DNA from: Trichoplax sp. H2
Taxonomy: Eukaryota > Placozoa > Uniplacotomia > Trichoplacea
Direction: 5' to 3'
DNA: 64,000 bases
NCBI GenBank assembly: GCA_003344405.1
Contig: NOWV01000151.1
Location: 121,706-185,705, forward strand
Positions within the stretch are counted from its first letter, which is position 1, and each line of letters begins with the position of its first letter. The notes beneath the pieces are model-generated. The model was given only the letters and a program-made list of their open reading frames with translations. It made no database searches and had not been told where the DNA came from. Positions 1 through 18,100 of the stretch are shown in pieces. Made by a program: the position numbers and the translations under genes.

Positions 1-1299
1 AATCGAAATCATTACGAGATCGCTGAACATGAAAGATAGTATAACTAATTAAGTATTTACTTGGGCAAGGTACAATGGCAGCAAAATGTTATGAACTGAC
101 GACTTTCAAATTATTTATCTGTGAGGGATTATGGTACTATGACGAATTTTTACTTAATTTTAGATCAAGGAATCACGTCTAAAGGAATTTGAATTGCTGC
201 TGTTGACCGATCTATTACTAAATTCCAATTTTTTTCGATTTTAAACTACGAATTAGTCTAGATTTAATCCCACCCATAGATATCCTTTACTTATAACAAT
301 TTCATTTCTAAAATATATACAGTGATATATATTTAGATAATTAAACGAATTTATCGGAAAAGTAATTCTATATTCTTAAATACACAATGTTCGATATTGA
401 ATTCTTTGCACATCTAAGATAAAATAAATATGAAAGTGTCAATGTATTTTATGCGCCTATAATTTGTTATTAATTCTATATTGCTGGGGTAGACAAGCTC
501 ATTCCATTGTAAGTAGATAAAATTAAAAAGCTTTGAGAACAACTACGTAATTGAGAATGTAATTAATACAAGGCAAAAGGTGATAATTACGATATTGGAA
601 AATGAAAATCCAAATGGACTATCTTAAATGATCATAAATTATTGCATAGAAGAAAATATGCCTTGACACAGAGTACGTTAAATATATATACTGTATCGGT
701 TACTTAAAATTATCAAGTGTTCAGTGATATATAGTTGACAAAATCCCACAAAATATCACTATATGATTACTATGCAAATAAAATGAGACGTTTCACCAAC
801 TCGATATTTTATGTGGTGTATCGTAACGATAACTACCTTACAAACTAATCAAAGTTAAAGATGGTGTCCTAAACTACAGCTACGAAAGCCATCAAATGTG
901 AAGTAAACAAGTTTTTCCACTTGTTACGGTGGAAAATGTTCTTATTTGCATTAGAGCTTGCACTATGTCATAGGCTCTGATTAATATGATTATTCACATT
1001 TTATAATATTAGCTACAAACAACGTCGAATGAAGTTATCGCTAAGACTACATGAAAATCTTTTCTGCACATTCATCGGTTGCAACATGATTTATAATTTT
1101 GGTGAAAATTTCTCGCCTCAGCATAATACTCATTTTCAATTATTGAAATTATATACTGGTACTTATGCTAAACTATGTTTCAAAAAGTCATTGAGTCTTT
1201 ACTTTTCCGGTATAGACCTAATTCTGAGGTAAGAATGGCAACTTCACCATATCAACTTTAAAATTACGCGGAGATACAATTCAATTACTTCTACTTCGT
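1..1299. other. AT-rich stretch without recognisable gene
   Basis: Only short open frames occur here and none has a recognisable motif. Downstream exons of the GPCR fragment on the minus strand (1300-1521) would be expected here, but I did not find a third transmembrane segment or any other GPCR motif in the minus-strand translation of 841-1299. Confidence 0.5.
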
Positions 1300-1521
1300 T
1301 TACCTAGAAATAACGAAGCCAAGATCTGATATAGCCAAGTTTAATATTTCTAAATGCAAAATTTTTCGTTCTTTTAGTTGCAATAAAATGCATACAAGAT
1401 AAGTATTACCAACAACGCCAATTATTAAAAAACTTGTATTAGTTATTACAGAAATGATAACCATGATAGTCGAGTTGGCGCCATGTGGCACTTTGAAGTT
1501 CGAATTAGTAAAATTGCCCAT
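1300..1521 (-). CDS. Rhodopsin-type GPCR fragment (first exon or relic)
   Basis: The minus strand encodes 73 residues from an ATG at 1521. A short N-terminus with two N-glycosylation sequons (NFT, NST) is followed by a first transmembrane helix containing the class A signature G-x-x-G-N (GVVGN). After a short intracellular loop comes the start of helix 2 with the conserved N-L-A-x-x-D (NLAISD). The frame then closes at a TAG-like splice site: reading into TCTAG|GTAAAC at about 1300 gives a plausible GT donor, so this may be a genuine first exon. I could not find helices 3-7 downstream on this strand in 1-1299, so the rest lies outside the window, is spliced from far away, or is lost. The motif combination supports the family. 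Gene status is uncertain. Confidence 0.5.
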   Translation of the reverse strand: MGNFTNSNFKVPHGANSTIMVIISVITNTSFLIIGVVGNTYLVCILLQLKERKILHLEILNLAISDLGFVISR

Positions 1522-4288
1522 TCGTAATACTTTCCAACGTATAGTTGACGGATTATTTCTATATCAAAATTATTTGCTGGATTGTCTGTTATGTCATATT
1601 CCAAGGTATGTGGTTGATGCTACCCTTAAATTCATTACCTTTAGAGGAAAAAATATTGATAAATCAAGCTGGACGGAAGTGAAAGTTTGCAACCATCATA
1701 TATGAATACCTTAAATATTGCAAATATATAATCAGAATAGTTCTGGTTATCCAAATATTAACTTTTTTACTATGTACCGAAAAGCATACGTGAATTGAGC
1801 AAATATAACAATTAATAAATATAATAGGTAGTGAGAATTTCAAGAAATGTACCGAGAGTTATACTGTACTGCTAGGCTAGAGTAGATAAGCAGTTAACTG
1901 TCATTAAAATTTCATTGATTTAAAATCTATTACAAAATAACAATATATTATATTAAACTACAGTATGGTGTTGTATTTATGCTATTTTTTCGGAAAAAAG
2001 GAACGATAATAATAGTGTTAAATTTTTTCTTTTAGTCTTGATGAAAAGACTTTGTGTGTTGAGCTGTCATTTTACTTTACTTGAGAGTTTGTCATCTAAA
2101 CCTGCTAAATTATACTAACATCCACATGGTGGCACTGATTCCATTTGTTTTCCTATTAGACACTTTAAAGGATACTGGACAATGTGGCAATAGAAACTTC
2201 ATTATAGAAATTACTTTAGCAAATCAATGAACTAGTAAACAAATATCGGTCCTATAATAATAGCATCGACCGGATGTTTCGAAGTACATTTGTAAATTTT
2301 AACTGCTGCAATGAATTAAATAAATTCAACTTTTTTCAGACTAATACTTTGCTCTCTTATTATATTCTACTTTCCGTTCTTTGTCGGCCTGGTCATTAAT
2401 ATTCAAATAGATAGTGGAGCCAGTGAGATCCTGGAGAGCTTATTAAGCATAATAATGAATTAACTATATGCTACAATTAAACTATTTCTAGTGCTATTTT
2501 TTTTGTAAACAAAATATGTGGATGACCAATACACGGTCAATTATGCTGCGCGTAAATATAGATCATTTCATCTGAACTACGTCTGGATCAATTAAACGGT
2601 TGAGAGGAATATTACCGTTATGTCAAACTACGAGCATTTTTCATTGCAATATTTCCAACCGATTTAATTTGTTGCTAGTGGATTAAATTTTAGCGTGTTT
2701 ATTGATCATATAATTGGACCTTATTTATTGGATTTTTTCAAGAAGTGCAGTATGCCACTAATGATAAATTTAAAATGAACAATAAAAAGTCTAATTTAAA
2801 TTATCATAACTAACTCTTTTCAAGATCAGTATTGACAATACAAAGTCAGATCAATTTTGAGCCTTATTCCAAGTATCAGTTCTCCAATCTCGAGTATTAT
2901 CCAGAGCAAAATTCTCACTACCAATATTAGGTCTTGAAAATTTAATCAACAAAAGAAATTAATTAATCTATTTTTTCCTTCATGACATTTTCCTTTGCAC
3001 ACACTTAATTGGAAAATATGCTCAGTGCAGAAATTAACAGCTCTAATATGTATTGATAGCATATTTTTACTTGCAAAGTTGAATTAATTTAAATTTACTA
3101 TCGATGCCTTCGCAGACTATGCATTAGATACTAACACATCATGAGTACAACAAACGGTAATAATGGCCAGTTTTCCGTTCCTTTCATCCTTGTAAGCTAG
3201 CAGGTGTTTACTGAAGCCAGGCATAATAATTATTGGAATCCTTCTAACCATATAAGGAATGGGCCTACGAGTATATTACCAGACATTGAACTCTTCTTTT
3301 CAAAGTCTACAATTTGTATTCCTCTTCACTTAAAGTATTATTATGCGCCATTGCAAGCTATCTCGTAAATACAAAAATACATTGCATAAATTTATATAGA
3401 AAATTTCAGAGTCGAAACGATATATATATTTCTTTGCTGTTAACGAAGAAACAGTCCCGTTGAAATTGTATGCAGGTTTTTATTTTTGCCATCTGATAAG
3501 TTACCGTATATATTATCTACAGTATAAACTATACGAAATAGAGTTATTGCTACGATTTCTTACCTATGAAAGACTACTTTTACAGTATCCAGTAGTCTGA
3601 ATAAACCTCATTTTAAAAGTTGTAGTTACACACTATTAAAGCGGTCAGCTTTTAATTGCGAGAATCGAGGTGAAAACTGTCTCCTTGAATGGACACCAAT
3701 CAATTATAAATAGTAGACTTCAATAAACCAATTTTGTCTATAACAATTTTACAGTGCAGAAATATTACCGTAGCCGAGAGCTTTGTTCTTCATTTGTATT
3801 ATTCTTGCGGATCACCTTGACATGGTGATCAACAGAATTTTTAGCATTATTATCGTCATTATTAAGACATCATCTTTGAAATTCTTGGGCATTGTACATC
3901 TACCCAGTTGTAAATATTACTGGATGAATAATTATGGTGGAATCTCGGCCAATTCATGCATGAAATTTATGCCACTAAAACAACACTGTCACATGCTAGT
4001 ATGCAGTCAGTGAAGTTATTTGGGCTGATCGAGAATATAATTTTTATAATTTAGTCGACATCGTTGGAAATTAGTCGTGCAACCTCGACAAATACTGCTG
4101 ATAAATAATCAATCCGATATAGATGGAAGTGTACTTATCTTCTTGGTAGGGTAGTTATTAGTTATTACTTCATTTCATAAATAACATTTTGATAGTTTGT
4201 TTTCTAGTGATAATTGAAGTGTTTTTTTTTGGTCAATGTCATGATCGCATGTCACGTCGAATACTATAGTTGTCAAAGAGAAGTATAA
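1522..4288. other. Gene-free AT-rich region
   Basis: Only short open frames are present and none shows a recognisable motif. No RNA gene or tandem repeat stood out. Confidence 0.45.
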
Positions 4289-4294
4289 AATTGA

Positions 4295-4675
4295 TATTTG
4301 ATAATTTTATTTCAGCGTGCAGCTGTAATATGGTTTTTATTTTGTCATCTATTCTGTTTTGTTTACAACAGCTACAATGGACATTACGAAGAGCCTGTTT
4401 ATTTTAGTGAGTTTGGGAGGTTCCCTTTCTGGTGTATTGTACTAGGTCAATAAATCAATCCATTTTTTAGACAGTACGTAAGTGAAAGAATTTGCAATAG
4501 TGCATGGAATGCACAACTACCTTGCAATGTAGAGGCATTAACGTTCTATTCTGGAATTCTGCATTCATACACAAATCATTGCTCTCTTGCAGTAAACTGC
4601 ATCACAAGTGTTCATCTTTTCTATTTGTTTAGCATTCTTCAAGTGCTCAATTTTATCGACGGTTGTGGTTGGTAA
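4295..4675 (+). pseudogene. Open segment with one in-frame stop, membrane-like
   Basis: A single reading frame stays open from 4295 to 4675 except for one TAA at 4451-4453. It follows a good splice acceptor (TTTATTTCAG, ending 4315). The first half is strongly hydrophobic (starting RAAVIWFLFCHLFCF), then a polar loop (NGHYEEPVYF). After the stop come about 73 codons with several Cys and another hydrophobic stretch (HLFYLFSILQVL). This could be the remnant of a multi-pass membrane protein or chance. I do not recognise the family. Hydrophobic open segments also occur nearby at 4793-4981. Confidence 0.3.
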
Positions 4676-4792
4676 ATATGGTAGGAAAATTCATCGTTTA
4701 ATCATTTTAAATCATGAAGTATTTTCAGTCTAGGTAGAGTATAATAATTTCAGCTGATTACACGAGTGATCGACGTTAGGAATGCGTTGTAA

Positions 4793-4981
4793 ATCTGTGC
4801 GTCCTCAATAAAGGAAGTATTGATTGTGGCTAGCGGGATGGAAAGGTTCACTTGTATTTATACACTGTACAGTGCTACATATGTGTTCTCTCTGGCTGGT
4901 TTTTGCTGTCTATTCACAGCTCTCAGCATATTTGTGATTGCTGTTTCTCTGATCTGTAACTGTCATATTGCAGCTGTCTGA
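4793..4981 (+). other. Short hydrophobic open frame
   Basis: A frame closing with TGA at 4979-4981 contains an ATG at 4838. It encodes about 47 residues after that Met, mostly one long hydrophobic, Cys-containing stretch (for example FSLAGFCCLFTALSIFVIAV). It looks like one or two membrane spans. No family was recognised. It lies between two other open segments on the same strand (4295-4675 and 5175-5465), which may belong to the same decayed gene, but no splice chain could be built. Confidence 0.25.
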
Positions 4982-5174
4982 TTGTTATTTATTTAAGTTT
5001 CTATCATCATAAACAACTCATTTTTTGGACGTACTTTGAAGTCTTCGTGCTAACTGTCTGCATAGCCTGTAGTCCTATCGTATAGCATTTTATGAAAAAT
5101 CAAGCGGCACTGTCAAGCCCATACGACTGTACTTCAATAATAGAGAATCTAATTTAATGCATGGCAGAACGTAG

Positions 5175-5465
5175 GCTTCTACCTGCACAGTATGTCGCGA
5201 AATTGAATTTTACGAAGATGTTGAAACAGAGTCATTAATGCAAATTTGTAATCCATAGGATGGCATCATTCGCTATCGAGTAACAACCTTCCAAGCTGTA
5301 TGTGAAGAACTATTTGAGCTTAAAGCCGCTCGGTTGGAAGCGAGCGTCGACAGTCCTTCACTGAAAATAGCGCCTGCAAGTAAGGTGCAGCTGCAACAAC
5401 ACAATAATACGCGTACTCTATCTCTCTTTCTCTCTCTTCATAGACGAGTACGTATATTATTATAA
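5175..5465 (+). pseudogene. Coding-like segment with one in-frame stop
   Basis: The plus-strand frame is open for 97 codons except for a TAG at 5256-5258. The first part is STCTVCREIEFYEDVE, acidic with a C-x-x-C. The second begins DGIIRYRVTTFQAV and continues with an amphipathic, Glu/Leu/Ala-rich stretch. The TAG coincides with a possible acceptor (AATCCATAG) and a good donor follows at 5380 (GCAA|GTAAGG). A 121-nt exon at 5259-5379 is therefore an alternative reading. No family was recognised. Confidence 0.3.
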
Positions 5466-5643
5466 TTATGGTGTAGTTGCACTTTGAGTAGCGCAAGGTA
5501 GTCGGGTTGGAGGTCCATCAGTAGTCCTCCAGGAACGACTAAATCCTCGTCCACATCTGCAACTGATTCTAACCATGTTCTAACCGTCTACATTGCTTAC
5601 ACCATCGACATTTTTCTCTCACTTCCATCATTTGGACCTGTTG

Positions 5644-5723
5644 GACTAGTTGGGACCATTGAACGTTACGTCCCGTACTATTAGACTAGTTGGGACTAGT
5701 GAACGTCACCTCCCGTGCTACTG
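5644..5723. repeat. Two-copy 40-bp direct repeat
   Basis: GACTAGTTGGGAC starts at 5644 and again at 5684, followed in both by a similar GAACGT(T/C)AC..TCCCGT stretch. The copies are diverged. They mark the left edge of the larger repeat array upstream of the DPP8/9 gene. Confidence 0.7.
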
Positions 5724-5814
5724 TCCTCAGAGTCGTTGGTTTCAGAGATGAAATCATAATAAGTACAGTACTTAGTACAGTACTATACAGTGTATTGTAC
5801 GCTGGTCACGACTG

Positions 5815-6390
5815 CCCTGTCGAGACATGCGCGATGGAGCATGAATGTGTGACAGATAGACAGGCGGTCGTACGAGAGCGACTGCTGGTCGATTCCACTG
5901 TACTTTTGACTATTGACTACTTTCATACTCGACGTCGCGGTATGGTTTGAAACCGTTTATTACGTGCCATTGAATGGACCAGAGCGGGACATGCGCAATG
6001 GAGCATGAATGTGCGACAGACAGACAGGCAACCGTACGACAGCAACTGCTGGTCGATTCCACTGTACAGTGTACAGTACCGTAGTGTACTGTACACTGTA
6101 ATTTTGACTATTGACTACTTCAGTACTCGACGTCGCGGTATGGTTTGAAACCGTTTATTACGTGCCCTTGAATGAACCAGAGCTGGGCATGCGCAATGGA
6201 GCATGAATGTGCGACAGACAGACAGGCAGCCGTACGACAGCGACTGCTGGTCGACTCCACTGTACAGTGTACAGTACCGTAGGGCACACTATACTTTTGA
6301 ATATTGACTACTTTAGTACTCGACGTCGCGGTATGGTTTGAAAGCGTTTTATTACGTGCCCTTGAATGGACCGGATCGGACCGGAGAGTC
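5815..6390. repeat. Tandem array of about 165-200 bp units
   Basis: The block CATGCGC-(A/G)-ATGGAGCATGAATGTG recurs at 5826, 5990 and 6188. The block CTCGACGTCGCGGTATGG recurs at about 5929, 6126 and 6318. Each unit also carries a GGTCGATTCCACTGTAC-like block followed by palindromic GTACAGTGTACAGTAC runs. The repeats are clearly richer in G and C than the flanks. Short open frames on both strands here are products of the repetition, not genes. The array ends about 300 bp before the DPP8/9 start codon. Confidence 0.85.
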
Positions 6391-6689
6391 AGTACTGTCT
6401 GCACTATGCTGTGCTCGAGGTAACTTACTCAACTTTCGAAAGCCTTCGCCAGCCGATTGCGTCGCTTGGAAACTACAATCTGATTGATCTCCAAGTTGGT
6501 AAAATCTCCATCGCATCTTAAGTTGATCCTGATTTTCTTCAGTTGTACTCGCGTAGATCAATTTTATTGCCATCGAAGGCAAATAGACGCAAATCACAAA
6601 TCTCCAAGACTGCGTAACAGTGTATGATTGTAGTGTTGCACGCCATTGCTACAATTCAGAAGAATTGAGAGAGCGATCGATCATTGCTA
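6391..6689 (+). promoter_or_regulatory. DPP8/9 upstream region and leader
   Basis: About 300 bp lie between the repeat array and the DPP8/9 start codon. The minus strand holds an open frame from an ATG near 6571 (MAIKLIYASTTEENQ...) ending at a good GTAAGT donor near 6428. That could be the first exon of a divergent transcript, but no downstream exons were found. I see no TATA-like element that I would defend. Confidence 0.35.
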
Positions 6690-12751
<6,062 letters not shown>

Positions 12752-12991
12752 TGCCGGAGAATTTCGACTAATTTGATTTCCGCAAGATTTCTCGTGCAAT
12801 TATTGCATAAGATGATATCAAACTATCCTGAAAAAGTGCACGTTATGGTGATCCATGTTTAATGGTAAGCTGTTTACGAGCTTTCGTGATCACTCTTAAG
12901 TAACTAAGAAAAAATTTATTTTGAATGTTAGATGAGTCTAGTTTGTGAATTTAAAGTCATAAGTTAGTTTAAGTCGAGCCAAATTTATGGC

Positions 12992-12997
12992 AATAAA
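12992..12997 (+). terminator. Polyadenylation signal candidate, DPP8/9
   Basis: AATAAA lies 240 bp after the DPP8/9 stop codon and is a reasonable 3'-end signal. No experimental support is visible. Confidence 0.4.
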
Positions 12998-15109
12998 TCA
13001 AGTATGCATATGGAGCATGTCATATCAAACAATTTAACTACAGTACAATGATAAATATTTTAACTGAACTTTAGATCTTTTACTATCCTGTAAGAATTTT
13101 ATCCTCTAAGCTGTTTTTACTTGTTATAAGGCGTTATTTCAAACGTTGTAGATAGAGCTATAATTTCATGTTAATGTTTATCACCTTAATGGAATGGTAT
13201 CTATTGTACAGTGTACAATCTACGATAATTGGACACGTTACCAGGTATTCATTAGTCTATATACAATTAAAAATTGTTCTCAATTGTAGTAATAAGAATT
13301 CGTTTTACAGTTTCAATGATTCCTTTTAGACGAGAAGTTACAATATTTTATTTAGAGTTAAATGGTCTCTGTTTTATTGTTATTTCTTAAACTCTAAAAC
13401 TGCATCGATAGTATCTTTAAGTCCAATTAGAATGAATTTAGAGTATTTATATGCAATTCTATCTTTGCAAATACATTTAGCGCGATTATATCCGTGATTG
13501 CGTTCGCGTGAACTATTTTTATCACTGCAAGCGTTTCATTGAAATAAACATTTTATAAAATTGTTTGGTGATGAACTATATCTGGAAATTGATATCAAAG
13601 ATGCATATTTAGCTTGTTACGAGTTGTTGAAACTGATATATTCTGCTCTATCACTACTAAAATACGCCTAACGATATTGAGGCAAGCATATTTAACTAAA
13701 ATTGGACTCACGCTGATATCATGAAAGGAACTTTCGATCAAAATTGCAAGTGTAGTTGTATTTACAGTTAAAATAAGCAAGATGTCATAGTTTTTGTCCA
13801 TGGCCTATGAGATACCAAACTTCGATTAAATTTTGGCATATGTACGCGATTCTGTACAAATATGTAGACTTTTCACTGCTTGTAAGCAATTTAAGGCACG
13901 ATATTGAGCCTATTGACTGACATGAGCCCAGTTCTGCATAAATCTTACTGTATTACTAACTAATCTCGCATACTGATGAAAGTGTGCATTGCCAATAATC
14001 AATTTATTTTGTATATTTTCGTTATATGACCGTATACCTGATTGATTCAGTTTTTATTCTTTCATTACGTTGACGGAAAATTAAAACATAACGATTAGAC
14101 AGATAAAAGTTCACCAAATAATATGAATAAGTGTACTATTTACCTTGGCACAATGGTGTACAAATTATATTATAGTCTATAAACTACGTATGTATGATAT
14201 GAATATTAAATCGTTCCGCATACATTATGCATTAAAATGCAAATTGACTATAGGATATTAGTTATAAGAAATCTTACATCCGTAAACACTATCGCACTAA
14301 TTAGGAAACTATCTAGAATATCATGGCATACGTTGGATAATTTGTAGATCGCTCACCTGCTGTAAATGCGGTTTAAAACAACTGCGAAATTTACTTAATT
14401 TAAACTGAGGGAAGAATTGTAAAAATAATTCCAATCTTTCCTGGATGACCTAATGTGCAGATTACCTAGTGGTACGTAAAATTATAGAGGAAGACTACAG
14501 GTACTTCGCGAAGGCAACTAGTGTAAAGGCTCAGAAAGATTCGGGATAGAAACTAGGAATAGCAGTAGTGCGCTCTTAAAACTCAAGTTAAACTATGACA
14601 AGATCATAAAATCTGTTTCGTGATAGTTTCAAGTTTGCTCTGTCCAATCCTTATCTAAATTGCGTCGCTAATCATAATTTATTGTATAAATATCTAGATA
14701 GAAATTAAAGATCAAGAAAGCGATAAACTTGATATCAAGGCATTCGCATTCTATTTCTACTGTTGTAGTTCAGACTTCTGTTATAGTAATTGCTATAGAA
14801 GGAATAATACCAAAGTGTATCAACATCAAGTTCTGATACAGTATAGTATACTGTACTTATGATAGTCTATGAATTAATAGATGTTTTATTCATGAGTTAG
14901 ACCGAAAAATAAACAAATTATAGCCCATGTATATTAATGCAAAGTGGTATCCAAGGTTCAGGCACTAAAGGTCAATCTAAAGAACGAAGCTTTTGAATAT
15001 CTCTAATGCATGTAAATTACTCGTATTTTAGCTGTTGCAACTTTAAGTAGCATATAACTGTGCAAAAGAAGACCAATTTCACAAATTCATTTATCTAAGT
15101 TGAATCCAA
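12998..15109. other. Intergenic AT-rich spacer
   Basis: No coding exon was recognised. An interrupted palindromic motif (ACAGTATAGTATACTGTAC, 14838-14856) lies about 250 bp before the start codon of the DSTYK-like gene, the position where related palindromes occur upstream of other genes in the window. Confidence 0.45.
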
Positions 15110-18100
15110 ATGGATACCTTTCAGGATGTCGTAGGCTCTATACAACATAGAATCCACGCATTCAATCATCAAATTTCCCAAATATATCAAAAGATTGATC
15201 ATCTACGCCAAATTAATAATCCAGTTATCGAAAACTTGTTCAGTATTGATCAAGAATACCTTCATGGCCACTCGAAGTGTAATGACGTTCAAATCATCAT
15301 CACAGGTAAAATGTTTAAAAATATATTGATATTTTTACTTCAATTTCATAGCAATGATGATAGCGTAAATAAATAATCTATAGGCAAATTTAATATTGAT
15401 AATTGCATATGGTGGGGTATTTCAGAAGGAAATTAGAGACGAGCAATAGGCTAGTATTATGTGGTCAAAAATAATACCTCAATATTCTTCATGTTAAACT
15501 CTGGTTTTGCCTTACTTAGGTACTCCTGGCGTGGGTAAAAGTAGCTACATCAATCAATTAATCGACTATCCTTTACTTCCAACAAATTTTTCTTTATCCA
15601 ATTCTTGCATATGGAAAATTTATTACAGTCAAGAGCCAAGAGTTATAATTCAAAATTATCCTGTGAACGCTGACAAGGGCGACAACAGTAATTGCCTGTC
15701 TCAAGTAGTTCAGATAGAGATCAATGATTACCAAGAACTGCAAGCTATCTATAAAAGCTCAATTTTCACTAAGAAAAGTGACTTCAATTGCTACAAGATA
15801 ATAACTCTATATTGGCCGCTAGCAGCTTTAAAGGTACCTCATATTCTATAACACGGCATGTTTATATACCACCTCTTATATTTGAAAGAAATCTCTTCGG
15901 TGAGAATGTCACAATACGCCAAGATTGTCAGTAGTAAAGTACTATACCACTAGGTTTGCATAGATTAACAAGTCCATAGATAATTATTGAAAAAATGATA
16001 TAATAACTTGATATAAGACTAATTTGTATCGCTATGTCCTAAACAGAAATAGAACCCTTGAACCAATATAATAATTTATTTTACTACTATTAGTGAATCA
16101 ATGGAAATTTTATATTTGCTATGCAAGACTTTGCTTGAGACCTTAGAATAGTTCAATGCTATGCATTAGTACTAAGTGATCATAACTCTATCATCGAGCA
16201 TTTTGCATAAAGAAGTATTGATTCTCGTACTCTAAAGCTAGTAGCTACTAGCGCAAATAATTATATTTACAAAATTAAACAATACCAAACTTTATATATG
16301 AGCAGAAAATCTATGCAGGGCAATGCTGTATCGATGCCCATATTTGTGATTAGCTCTTTCATATAGAAGTATTATTATATTCTTATTTCATCTACCAGCA
16401 CTGTAATATTTTAACGCGGAAATAGTAACACCCACACAGAGCTACATAGAGTAACTCTATATTCATATACGCGTACAATTCATATTATATATGTACAGTT
16501 GAACGGTAAGTCCTATTTTTGCATGCTGTTTTATACTCCTAACATGCAATATAGCGCGGATATATTTCACTAGTAGCTGACACTAACTGCTTCTCAAATA
16601 AATTACTTCAATTTGCATTAGTAACGTCGAAATATGATATTAATTATAATTATCTACCAGGAGAACATATCTATAATTGAAATAACTTCATCTTTATGGC
16701 ATCTGCTAGCTGATAAAATATCTTCTGTCATATCATCGTCTTATCTGGCTCTCATCTATATATTAGATGCTACGCTTCTGATTGATCAAACAATAAAACA
16801 GGTAATATAATGTCAGCCAAATTTATTCCCTCATTTTTATGTTAAAAGACCTGGAAAAATCCAATCATAATATAATGTAGATAAATTTCTCAATTTACAT
16901 CGTTATCTACTATGCCTTATAAGATTTAAATATGTGCTCCTTATCTATTTACTGTATTTATCGTTTATTAGAATGTTACTCGCTATTTCCAACCTTGTAT
17001 TTATGAACTCTTTATTTTGTAGTAGAATTTATAGTTAGACCGGCTAGCCTTAATAAAATTAATATCCCTACCTAAGTTTATTTTCTCTAAATAGATCAAT
17101 GATTTTAGAGACAGTATTCAGCAACTCAATAATGGTATTAAAAGTCATCACATCATGAAATCAATGCTATTCGCGTGCAATAAGATGGATTTAATTAACG
17201 CTGATCGTAATCCAATGTCATTATCAACATATGCTACTTTACACGATTTCCTATCTAAAAGCTGGATTGGCTCTCGAAAGCAGCGCTGCTACAATTGCAT
17301 CTCCATCACCACTACAGATATTGCCATGGCCGCGTTCTGTAAAAGCAGTATACAAGAAAGATTACTCCATATTAATGATATTTTTAACTATCAGATTAGC
17401 CGTGAGAATAGCGTAAAAATAAGGTTGATTAAAACTTAAATTAACCTATTTAGTATGCATAGCGCTATCTACAAATGCATTGGTTATATTGTAATTAGTT
17501 ATAGAATACTCGTATACAGCAGCTTATAAGTAGATCGTGATCTTAGAATATAGATCTCGGTAAAAATCATCTTTAAGACAGTTAAAATACGCTTCCATTT
17601 TGTTCTCAATTAGCTCTACGCTTACGATATGGATTCTTAAATTAAACGTCTATTTTTCGTTTCTATTAGAAATCTGAAAGAATATATAAATAGCTTAAGT
17701 CAAAACATTCAGTTTTTGCAAGAAATGGTCAATTTGAAGATGAATCATGATCCAACCTACGAGATAAATTCAGAAAATTTTCGACTTCGACTTTGCGAAT
17801 TAGAAAGCAAATTGAAAAAGCCTACTAGGAAGATCTTAAATGAACTAATGTCAAGCAGTAACCAAATTCAGCGCATGGAAATGATTATTTTGGATTATTG
17901 TCGGAAAGATCAAGTTCATGCCGATTTATTCCATTGGCAAGAATGTGATTTCCATGATTTCTGTTGGTTTCAAGATATGTACTCCTATGCTCAAAATAAA
18001 GTAGCGACAAAATTATTAAAAAAAATTAATGAAAGCGAAAATATTGACCAACTTCTGATGCAATGGAGGCATGATGTTTTGGATGATATACGACTTTATT

